Positions 1 to 5,764 of a stretch of 7,049 nucleotides of DNA are shown here, one piece after another (positions within the stretch are counted from its first letter, which is position 1; the number at the start of each line of letters is the position of its first letter). Source of the stretch: JBFMFE01 sp040752295 (lineage in GTDB: Bacteria > UBP15 > UBA6099 > JBFMBQ01); NCBI GenBank assembly GCA_040752295.1, contig JBFMFE010000131.1:1-7049 (forward strand), read 5' to 3'. Both the position numbers and the translations under genes were made by a program. The notes under the pieces were generated by a model. The model made no database searches. It worked only from the letters and a program-made list of their open reading frames with translations, and was not told where the DNA came from.

Positions 1-1
1 C

Positions 2-592
2 CCCCCACGGGTGGAAACCGTCCCCGCCGAACCCGCCCCCCTCACACTCTCATGCCCGAACTGCGGGATGGAGACGGCGCCGGACGACACGTTCTGCGGC
101 ACGTGCGGTCAACAACTCGGAGGAACGCCCCCGCCGCACGCCGAAACCGCCCCCGCCTCACCCGCATACGCCGAAAGCCCCGCCGCCGCCGCGGCAAAAT
201 GCAGCGCCTGCGGCGCCGCCGTCTCCCCGGGAGACGTATTCTGCGGAAACTGCGGCGCCGGAACCGGACGGGAAACGGCTCCGCTCTCGATAAGCGACGT
301 AACGACGAATATCCCGGTCTGCCCGCTCTGCGGGCTGGAGGGCGAGCCGGGCGCCGCCGCCTGCGCCGCGTGCGGCGCAAAGTACGAAATGGAATCGTCG
401 GTGTACATACCCGACGCCGTTGATCAACCTCCCCCCTCAGCGCCCGGTATAAAGTCGGAACCGCCCCCGCCGCGGCGCGAGGAGCAGTCTCACGTCTCTC
501 CAGCGGGGGGCGAAAAACTGTGCTCCTGCTGCGGCACGTCCAACCCGCCGGAGAGCGAGTTCTGCTCAAACTGCGGCGTTGATTTCGCCTGA
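2..592 (+). CDS. Four-zinc-ribbon protein, probably 5'-partial
   Basis: The protein contains four short zinc-ribbon modules, each with exactly the spacing CX2C-X10-CX2C. Numbering from the GTG at position 11, the cysteines are 15/18/29/32, 64/67/78/81, 104/107/118/121 and 171/174/185/188. Most modules read CxxCG...FCxxCG, the form of double-zinc-ribbon (DZR) and zinc-ribbon domains; the third has Ala where the others have Phe before the second CxxC. Linkers are Pro/Ala/Glu-rich and probably flexible. No membrane segment, signal peptide or catalytic domain is visible, so the likely role is protein or nucleic-acid binding in the cytoplasm, but the function is unknown. The GTG at 11 has no Shine-Dalgarno sequence in the 10 bases before it, and the frame is open to the window edge, so the true start is probably upstream and other domains may be missing. 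It ends with TGA. Confidence 0.85.
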   Translation, partial: PPRVETVPAEPAPLTLSCPNCGMETAPDDTFCGTCGQQLGGTPPPHAETAPASPAYAESPAAAAAKCSACGAAVSPGDVFCGNCGAGTGRETAPLSISDVTTNIPVCPLCGLEGEPGAAACAACGAKYEMESSVYIPDAVDQPPPSAPGIKSEPPPPRREEQSHVSPAGGEKLCSCCGTSNPPESEFCSNCGVDFA

Positions 593-660
593 CCCCTCCG
601 GATTGAACACCCCGCGGGCAGCATCGCCAAAACCCCGCCGCGAACCCCCCGCCCCTCCCA
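593..660 (+). promoter_or_regulatory. C-rich, G-poor tract: possible Rho loading site
   Basis: Immediately after the zinc-ribbon stop codon the + strand is strongly C-biased: in 601-660 I count 31 C against 12 G. There is no GC hairpin with a T-run after this gene. A C-rich, G-poor, weakly structured RNA just past a stop codon is the usual profile of a Rho utilisation region, so Rho-dependent termination is a reasonable inference. On the opposite strand the C-runs at 633-636, 645-650, 652-655 and 657-659 become four G-runs that could form a quadruplex. Confidence 0.3.
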
Positions 661-714
661 AACCGGCAGGATGGAAAAATTGATTCTGGCGCAAAAAGTC
701 AAAAACATCAAATT

Positions 715-765
715 CGGCGGCGGCATACGGAGATGCCTGTCTGCCGCACAGGCAGGCCGCCCTAC
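715..765 (-). repeat. REP-like palindrome with GTAG head, copy A
   Basis: Read on the minus strand, this unit begins GTAG (765 down to 762), followed by GGCGGC (761-756) that pairs with GCCGCC (724-719). A second hairpin is nested inside: 734-740 (TGCCTGT) pairs with 748-754 (ACAGGCA) around a 7-base loop. It shares the GTAGGGCG head and the TCTCCGTA inner segment with copy B at 807-833, in opposite orientation. A GTAG tetranucleotide next to an imperfect palindrome is the hallmark of REP sequences mobilised by RAYT (TnpA-REP) enzymes. Membership of that class is inferred; no RAYT gene is in the window. Confidence 0.5.
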
Positions 766-806
766 AAAAAACAGCACAAAATCTTATATTTTTATTATCG
801 AGAGAT

Positions 807-833
807 GTAGGGCGCGGTCTCCGTACCGCGCCG
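807..833 (+). repeat. REP-like palindrome with GTAG head, copy B
   Basis: GTAG at 807-810 is followed directly by a perfect 8-bp stem: GGCGCGGT (811-818) pairs with ACCGCGCC (825-832) around the 6-base loop CTCCGT. With copy A it forms a head-to-head inverted pair whose GTAG heads face each other across 41 AT-rich bases (766-806). It is not a good intrinsic terminator for either strand: the nearest T-run on the + strand (841-845) is eight bases past the stem, and none follows on the minus strand. Confidence 0.5.
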
Positions 834-877
834 AAAAGGGTTTTTGCACCGGAATGAAAAATTCACCCGATGGACGG

Positions 878-905
878 TTGACACTCGCCCGCACTATGGT
901 ATAGG
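878..905 (+). promoter_or_regulatory. Sigma70-type promoter with extended -10
   Basis: A perfect -35 box TTGACA (878-883) is followed after 16 bases by TATAGG (900-905; four of six consensus positions). A TG at 897-898, one base before the hexamer, makes it an extended -10. Transcription should begin near 911-913, giving a 5' leader of about 23 bases to the ATG at 935. It is the best-formed promoter in the window and very probably drives the barrel-protein gene. Confidence 0.7.
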
Positions 906-934
906 CTTGTTGCCAAACGCGGGCGGACATCACC

Positions 935-2611
935 ATGAAAACAGGCTGCCGCCGCACGGGAGCAAGCCGGAAAATCCGTTTCGCTTTACTATTTTCGTTC
1001 TTCCTCGCAGCGGGGGTCTGCTCCGGGGCGGCGGGCGAATTCAACGCGCGGCTCAACCTGATCATGAGCGACGGCACGGTGATGTTCTACCTCGGGCGCG
1101 ACGACGGGCTTGCCACCGGCGAAATCTACACGCTTCACGCCGGAGACGCCGAGGCTGCCCGGATAGAACTGACGAAAGTCGAGCAGTTCTTCTCGAGGGC
1201 GCGTGTCCTGTCTTCGTCGTCCCTCCTCAGGGAAGGCGAATACTACACTTTCAGACCATCGGCTGCGGCGCCGGAAATCGAAAAAAAGCCCGCCGTGGAA
1301 AAAGCCCCGCCCGAAGCCGAAACGAAAAAAGAGGGAAAAGAAGAGGAAGCGGAAGAAAAGAAAGAACCACTGAAAAAAGCGCTGGGTTTTGAGGAAGAAG
1401 AAGAACCCGCGAAAGAAAAGAAAAAAAAGAAGACGGATGAAAAACCGGAGAAACCCAGGACCGAAGCAAAAGCGATAGAGAAACGCTCGACGATAAGCGG
1501 GGAAGAACTCAGGCGCCGGCGCACCTACGTCGAAGAGGCGTCCATCGAAGACCTCGGCGGCTACAACGAGTACACGCGTTTCCTCGGAACGGTGAACCTG
1601 ACGCATACGTCATCCGGAGGAGACTCCTCATTTTCAGGTGACTTGAACGGGGCGTACAGGCGCAAAAGAGAAACCCTGAACGATGGGGAAGCGCTCCGGA
1701 TTGGATCGATGAACAACTACACGGCGAGCAACGGGTCATCCGATTTCTTCTACGGGCTTGGCGGGGAATACGTGCACAAGAGATACACCAGCGAAACCCG
1801 TCCGAATTTCTACTTCCTCGGAGGCAAGGTCAGTACCGGCAACCCTTACCTCGCCATCGCCCAGGAAACGCTCAGCGTCGAATCCCCCACCGGGGGAACG
1901 TCCGTCCTGTCTTCTTCCATGAGCGAATTGTGGGCACAACTTCTGACTTCCATGATGGGGATTTCGGGAGGTCCGGGCGCCATGGGCGACGAGAAATCAA
2001 CTTTCGCTTACGCCCAGGCGGGCATCGGCACGGGTAGGGTGATCAACATCTCCACGTGGAACAGAATCAGGAAAATCCTCCTCGCCCTTCAGGACGACGG
2101 ACTGGTGAAAGAGGACGTTCCACGGAACATCATACAGGAAATGGTCATCGCCATCGAAGCCTACCCGCCACAGAACCCCGGTTACGCCATCGCTGAAATA
2201 AACCGTATCCTTTCCGACAACAACCTGCTTGTGAACGACAGAATGAGCACGGACACAATATTCGAGGTCGCCGAGATTTACGACGAGTCGCTGAAGACAC
2301 TCGAATCGGGATACGAATACAAGATCATATACCTCAAGGGTCTGACCAAGGATGACAAAAGCTCCCGTTTCCGCGCGGACGTCGTGTTCAAGAAACCCCT
2401 TACACTTGCTTCCGTTTACACCTTCACCGGTTCATACGAAAGTATCAAACCCAAAGGGGGCGAATCGTTCTATTTCTGGAATGCGGGGCTTACTTACGAG
2501 AAGAAACTTTCGGACAGAGCCACCTTTATCCTGAGCGACTTCTATTGCAAGGTTGAAGACTCGAAAGGCACGAACGTCGCGACGCTCGCACTCGGCTACG
2601 AGCTTTTTTAA
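935..2611 (+). CDS. Exported protein with charged linker and predicted outer-membrane beta-barrel
   Basis: This 558-residue protein has three parts. Residues 1 to about 34 form a signal peptide: basic start, hydrophobic core around 16-28, and small residues before cleavage near 33/34; the cysteine at 29 does not sit in a good lipobox. Residues 35-107 form a small beta-rich domain that resembles, by eye only, FlgT C-terminal-type domains. Residues 113-195 are a Lys/Glu/Pro-rich linker that could span the periplasm. Residues 210-558 alternate in the manner of amphipathic strands and end in ELF; a terminal Phe is the usual recognition signal for outer-membrane barrel assembly. Residues about 372-460 look helical and may be a plug or insertion between strands. 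A weak Shine-Dalgarno GGCGGA (922-927) lies 7 bases before the ATG. Base composition is visibly less GC-rich than in the neighbours. Barrel location is likely; substrate and role are unknown. It ends with TAA. Confidence 0.85.
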   Translation: MKTGCRRTGASRKIRFALLFSFFLAAGVCSGAAGEFNARLNLIMSDGTVMFYLGRDDGLATGEIYTLHAGDAEAARIELTKVEQFFSRARVLSSSSLLREGEYYTFRPSAAAPEIEKKPAVEKAPPEAETKKEGKEEEAEEKKEPLKKALGFEEEEEPAKEKKKKKTDEKPEKPRTEAKAIEKRSTISGEELRRRRTYVEEASIEDLGGYNEYTRFLGTVNLTHTSSGGDSSFSGDLNGAYRRKRETLNDGEALRIGSMNNYTASNGSSDFFYGLGGEYVHKRYTSETRPNFYFLGGKVSTGNPYLAIAQETLSVESPTGGTSVLSSSMSELWAQLLTSMMGISGGPGAMGDEKSTFAYAQAGIGTGRVINISTWNRIRKILLALQDDGLVKEDVPRNIIQEMVIAIEAYPPQNPGYAIAEINRILSDNNLLVNDRMSTDTIFEVAEIYDESLKTLESGYEYKIIYLKGLTKDDKSSRFRADVVFKKPLTLASVYTFTGSYESIKPKGGESFYFWNAGLTYEKKLSDRATFILSDFYCKVEDSKGTNVATLALGYELF

Positions 2612-2675
2612 TCCCTCACAAAAAAACCCGGCATCCGTTCGCAAGGAAGCGTGTTTCCCTGTTCGGAGCGCCGTG

Positions 2676-2704
2676 TTCTGAACGCGACGGTTTTGATGTA
2701 AAAT
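2676..2704 (+). promoter_or_regulatory. Possible promoter giving a near-leaderless transcript
   Basis: TAAAAT (2699-2704) matches five of six -10 consensus positions and is preceded by TG. Seventeen bases upstream is a poor -35 candidate, TTCTGA (2676-2681). If used, transcription would start about 2710-2714, at or within a few bases of the ATG at 2714. No Shine-Dalgarno sequence is present between this box and the start codon, which fits a leaderless message. The -35 is weak, so confidence is low. Confidence 0.35.
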
Positions 2705-2713
2705 CTCCGGTGA

Positions 2714-3685
2714 ATGGCTCGGCGTTCGCTCAAACAGACCTTCATCGCCGCGGCGATTGCGCTCGCGTTCGTTCCTCTTTCGCCGCTTGCGGGCGAACCC
2801 GCCGGCGGGGAGCGCGTCACCGTCGCGGTCGCCGTCTTCGACAACACGACGGGGGTCGCCGAATACGACTGGGTCGGAAAAGGGTTCGCGGAAACGATGA
2901 CGACGAAGCTGAGCGCCCTGAAGAGCCTCAAAATGGTAGAGCGCGCGCAGCTCTCCGAGATCGAGAAGGAAATCCGCTTCTGTCAGACCGGGATGTGCGA
3001 CGCCGACCTCGCGGCGGAAGCCGGCAGGATGGTCGGCGCCGAGTTCATGGTGCTCGGAAGCTATCAGATACTGAAACTCGGCGGTGAGACGAAAATGAAG
3101 GTGGACTGCCGGATGGTGAACGTGGAAAGCTCCGAGATCGAGGCAGGAAAATCGGTATCGGCGCAGGGCGCGTTCGAGGAGATATTCGACATCCAGAACG
3201 AGCTTGCCGTGGACATGGTGAAAAGGTTCGAGGTCGGGTACACCGAAGAGGAAATGGAGTTCGTCCGCGCGCCGGAAACGGACTCCATCGCCGCCTACGA
3301 GTACTACACACTCGCCCGCGAGGCGCCGGAGATTGACGAAAAGATGCGATTCTATGAACGGGCGATAGAGCTTGACCCGGACTACGCGTTTGCGCACCTC
3401 GGCGCGGCGGGCGTGTACTTCGCGATGGGACTCGGCGCACCGTACGGCGCCGGGGAAACCGGCGCCGACGAAGACACCCTGATGGACTGGGCGGTTTACC
3501 ACGCGAAGATGGCGCTGTACCTTCGCAAAAACCTCGCCGAGGCTCACTACGTCCTCGGCGCCGCCTACAGGAAAATGGGAATGAACGCCGAGGCGGCTGA
3601 ACACTACAGGACTTACCTCGAGATGGAGCCTGACAGCGAACTCCACGTCCAGAGGGCGCGCAAACACCTCGAAGAAATGAAATGA
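2714..3685 (+). CDS. Exported CsgG/FlgO-like protein with C-terminal TPR-like repeats
   Basis: This 323-residue protein has a clear signal peptide (basic residues 3-7, hydrophobic core about 9-21, cleavage probably after LAG near residue 27), which supports the ATG at 2714. Residues 34-170 read like the CsgG/FlgO/LpoB-type fold: VAVAVFDNTTG at the first strand, a WVGKGFAETMTTKL helix, MVERAQLSEIEKE, then GAEFMVLGSYQ. Members of this fold act in the periplasm or at the outer membrane in curli export, the flagellar outer ring, or activation of cell-wall synthases. Residues about 207-240 and 276-309 resemble TPR units (AIELDPDYAFAHLGAAGVYFAMG; LGAAYRKMGMNAEAAEHYRTYLEMEPDS), with a degenerate repeat between; these suggest a protein-protein scaffold. 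Cys90 and Cys95 could form a disulphide in the periplasm. It lies 102 bases after the barrel gene on the same strand, which suggests an envelope partnership, not proven. It ends with TGA. Confidence 0.87.
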   Translation: MARRSLKQTFIAAAIALAFVPLSPLAGEPAGGERVTVAVAVFDNTTGVAEYDWVGKGFAETMTTKLSALKSLKMVERAQLSEIEKEIRFCQTGMCDADLAAEAGRMVGAEFMVLGSYQILKLGGETKMKVDCRMVNVESSEIEAGKSVSAQGAFEEIFDIQNELAVDMVKRFEVGYTEEEMEFVRAPETDSIAAYEYYTLAREAPEIDEKMRFYERAIELDPDYAFAHLGAAGVYFAMGLGAPYGAGETGADEDTLMDWAVYHAKMALYLRKNLAEAHYVLGAAYRKMGMNAEAAEHYRTYLEMEPDSELHVQRARKHLEEMK

Positions 3686-3728
3686 CGCCGACCATGCGGC
3701 GGCGCGAAACGACCGGAGGCGATGATCC

Positions 3729-4883
3729 ATGGACTTCGAGCTGACGCAGGAACAGATAATGATGCAGAAAATGGCGCGGGACTTCGCGGAAAGGGAGATC
3801 GTGCCCGCGGCGCGGGACAATGACAGGAATGAACGGTTTCCCTCGGACATCGTGAAGAAAATGGCGCCGCTCGGATTCCTCGGCGGTCCCATCCCCGAGA
3901 AGTACGGCGGACCCGGCTTCGACTACGTCTCATACGCCGTCGTCACGGAGGAAATCGGGCGGGCGTGCTCGTCGGTGCGGACCGTGCTCTCCGTCCATGT
4001 ATCGCTCGCGGGACTGACGATTCTGCGCTGGGGGAACGAGGAACAGAAGACGGGGTATCTTCCCGACATGTGCGCCGGAAAGAAACTCGGCTGCTTCGGG
4101 CTGACCGAGCCGGACGCCGGAAGCGACCCGGCAAGCATGAGCACCACCGCCGTCAGAGACGGGAGCGACTGGGTGCTCAACGGCGCCAAGATGTGGATAT
4201 CGAACGCCGGCGTGGCGGACGTCGCCGTCGTCTTCGCACAGACGGACAGAAGCCTGGCGCACAGGGGCATCGCGGCGTTCATCGTGGACGGGGACAGTCC
4301 GGGATACTCCACGAGGGACATACACAACAAGCTGGGGCTGCGCTCCTCCAACACGGGTGAAATCATCATGGAAGACTGCCGCGTGCCTGACCGCAACCGC
4401 CTCGGCGAGGTAGGCGAGGGCTTCAAGATCGCGATGTCGGCGCTGGACCACGGGCGGTTCTCCGTCGCCGCAGGATGCGTGGGCATCGCACAGGCATGCG
4501 TAGACGCGAGCGTGAAGTACGCCCGCGAACGGAAACAGTTCGGCAGGGAGATCGGGACGTTTCAGCTCGTCCAGGAGCTGATCTCGGAGATGGTGGTTGA
4601 CACCGAGGCGGCGAGACTGCTCGTGTACCGCGCCGGGCATCTGAAAAACAAGGGAGTCCGCTGCACGCGCGAGGTCTGCATCGCCAAGTACTTCGCCTCA
4701 GAGGCGGCGAACCGCGCCGCGTACAACGCGATACAGGTGCACGGAGGCTACGGCTACTCCGACGAGTACCCCGTCGAGCGGTACTTCCGCGACGCGCGCG
4801 TCGCCACTCTCTACGAGGGAACCTCGCAGATACAGAAGCTGATCATCGGCAGCTACGCGCTGGGGCTGAAAGCCTTCACGTGA
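3729..4883 (+). CDS. Acyl-CoA dehydrogenase (FAD-dependent)
   Basis: This cytoplasmic flavoenzyme introduces a trans double bond between C2 and C3 of an acyl-CoA, passing electrons to electron-transfer flavoprotein. At 384 residues it has the usual length for short/medium-chain members. The N-terminal helical domain starts with the typical FELTQEQ. Both family signatures fit: residues 124-136 (GLTEPDAGSDPAS) and 336-355 (starting QVHGGYGYSDEY). The FAD-contacting RKQFG lies at 268-272. The catalytic base is present as Glu363 in LYEGTSQIQ, the position used by butyryl-CoA-type enzymes, so it should be active. Chain length or branching preference cannot be read from the sequence. The start is well supported: GGAGG at 3715-3719, 9 bases before the ATG. 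It begins 43 bases after the CsgG-like gene and is followed closely by a hydrolase. No ETF or other beta-oxidation gene is in the window. It ends with TGA. Confidence 0.96.
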   Translation: MDFELTQEQIMMQKMARDFAEREIVPAARDNDRNERFPSDIVKKMAPLGFLGGPIPEKYGGPGFDYVSYAVVTEEIGRACSSVRTVLSVHVSLAGLTILRWGNEEQKTGYLPDMCAGKKLGCFGLTEPDAGSDPASMSTTAVRDGSDWVLNGAKMWISNAGVADVAVVFAQTDRSLAHRGIAAFIVDGDSPGYSTRDIHNKLGLRSSNTGEIIMEDCRVPDRNRLGEVGEGFKIAMSALDHGRFSVAAGCVGIAQACVDASVKYARERKQFGREIGTFQLVQELISEMVVDTEAARLLVYRAGHLKNKGVRCTREVCIAKYFASEAANRAAYNAIQVHGGYGYSDEYPVERYFRDARVATLYEGTSQIQKLIIGSYALGLKAFT

Positions 4884-4927
4884 CGCGCCGCGCGGCGGCA
4901 GGTCCTCGCTTTCCGGGCGGGAACCGC

Positions 4928-5764
4928 ATGAGAGAAGAATTCATCCCTTACGGCAGGGAGAGAATCCGCCTCAGCGTCTTCGAGGCGGGACGCGGGAAGC
5001 CGTCCGTTGTGTTCATTCCCGGTTCCGGGTGCTACGCGCTCCTGTACGCCGGGTTCCTCGAGGCGCTCGCCGGCGAAGGGTTCAACGCGGTGGGCATGGA
5101 CAACGTCGGACACGGCGCGAGCAGCGGCAGGCGCGGCGATTTCCGTTACGGGGACGTGATCGGCAGCGTCCGCGCCGCCGCCGGGTTCGCGGAGGAAAGG
5201 TACGGCGCGCCGGTCGGTGTCTCGGGGTCGAGCCTCGGCGGGATACTCGCGCTGTACGCCGCAGCGGAGCTGCCGGTCATAAAAAGCGCCGCGTGCCACA
5301 ACGTGATGGACGTGAAGAATCCGCCGCTGTATGGAAGGCGGCGGCGAGCCGCTCGAAGCCTCGGACGGCTGATGCCGTTCCTTTCCGCGGCGCTCCCGAA
5401 CCTGCGCGTCCCTCTTCAGGCGCTTTTCGACTGGCGCCTCGTCTTCGACGACCCGAAAAGGCTCGCCGAACTGAGCAAGGACGAGCTGATGGTGTGGAGC
5501 TACACGCTCGCCACCCTCAACTCCCTGTTCGTGAAAAACGGGGACAAGCCCGACGTGGAGGACGTCCGGACGCCGGTAATGGTGCTCGTGAGCGACGGAG
5601 ACCGGATACTCACCGAAGAGTACTGCCGGAGCGTCTTCGAGAGACTCGGAGGCAGGAAGGAATTTCTCTCCGTGCGGGGCGCGGGGCACATGCTCTTCAT
5701 CGAGCACGTCCCAAAGGTCATCGGACCCGTCGCCGAGTGGTTCGACGAGACCCTGCGGGTGTAA
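4928..5764 (+). CDS. Alpha/beta hydrolase, serine-aminopeptidase/monoacylglycerol-lipase-like
   Basis: This 278-residue protein (from the ATG at 4928) has the alpha/beta-hydrolase pattern in order: the oxyanion loop FIPGSG; MDNVGHGASSGRRGDF, typical of the Hydrolase_4/lysophospholipase group; the nucleophile elbow GSSLGG with Ser102; the acid Asp225 in VSDGDRIL; and His254 in RGAGHMLF. The triad is complete, so it should be an active esterase, lipase or thioesterase acting in the cytoplasm (no signal peptide). An in-frame GTG at 4880 overlaps the dehydrogenase stop and would add 16 residues (starting TRRAAAGPRF), but these look non-conserved and have no Shine-Dalgarno sequence, so I prefer 4928; GGCGGGAA just upstream is a weak ribosome site. 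Being 44 bases after the acyl-CoA dehydrogenase on the same strand, it is probably co-transcribed and may release or supply acyl groups; this is inference. Its last 47 bases overlap the convergent minus-strand frame. It ends with TAA. Confidence 0.9.
   Translation: MREEFIPYGRERIRLSVFEAGRGKPSVVFIPGSGCYALLYAGFLEALAGEGFNAVGMDNVGHGASSGRRGDFRYGDVIGSVRAAAGFAEERYGAPVGVSGSSLGGILALYAAAELPVIKSAACHNVMDVKNPPLYGRRRRAARSLGRLMPFLSAALPNLRVPLQALFDWRLVFDDPKRLAELSKDELMVWSYTLATLNSLFVKNGDKPDVEDVRTPVMVLVSDGDRILTEEYCRSVFERLGGRKEFLSVRGAGHMLFIEHVPKVIGPVAEWFDETLRV

Larger units (their letters stand above)
593..934. other. Intergenic region with C-rich tract, paired palindromes and promoter
   Basis: No convincing gene lies in this 342-base gap. 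A possible 77-residue frame starting at 671 runs straight through the palindromic repeats and has no Shine-Dalgarno sequence, so I treat it as chance. The gap has four zones: a C-rich, G-poor stretch right after the upstream stop; an A-rich stretch (about 670-715); the GTAG-headed palindrome pair (715-833) around an AT-rich centre (766-806); and the promoter for the downstream gene (878-905). Confidence 0.75.

Noticed and set aside
811..845. Palindrome at 811-832 plus T5 at 841-845 as an intrinsic terminator
   Set aside because: Eight bases including GAAAAGGG separate stem and T-run, and the stem sits more than 200 bases past the upstream gene. The GTAG-headed repeat reading fits better.
671..904. 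Small 77-residue reading frame on + in the intergenic gap
   Set aside because: It crosses both palindromic repeats and the promoter, has no ribosome-binding site, and its amino acids are just the translation of the repeats.
1243..1524. Phe/Ser-rich frame on the minus strand that looks like a membrane protein
   Set aside because: It is simply the complement of the Lys/Glu codon run in the linker of the barrel protein.
2432..3892. Long 486-residue open frame on the minus strand
   Set aside because: It is antisense to the end of the barrel gene, the whole CsgG-TPR gene and the start of the dehydrogenase, all of which have clear motifs. His/Arg/Val-rich composition without domains is typical of a shadow frame in GC-rich DNA.
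4853..5707. 284-residue minus-strand frame opposite the hydrolase
   Set aside because: The hydrolase has a complete catalytic triad; the opposing frame is His/Arg/Ala-rich antisense readout.
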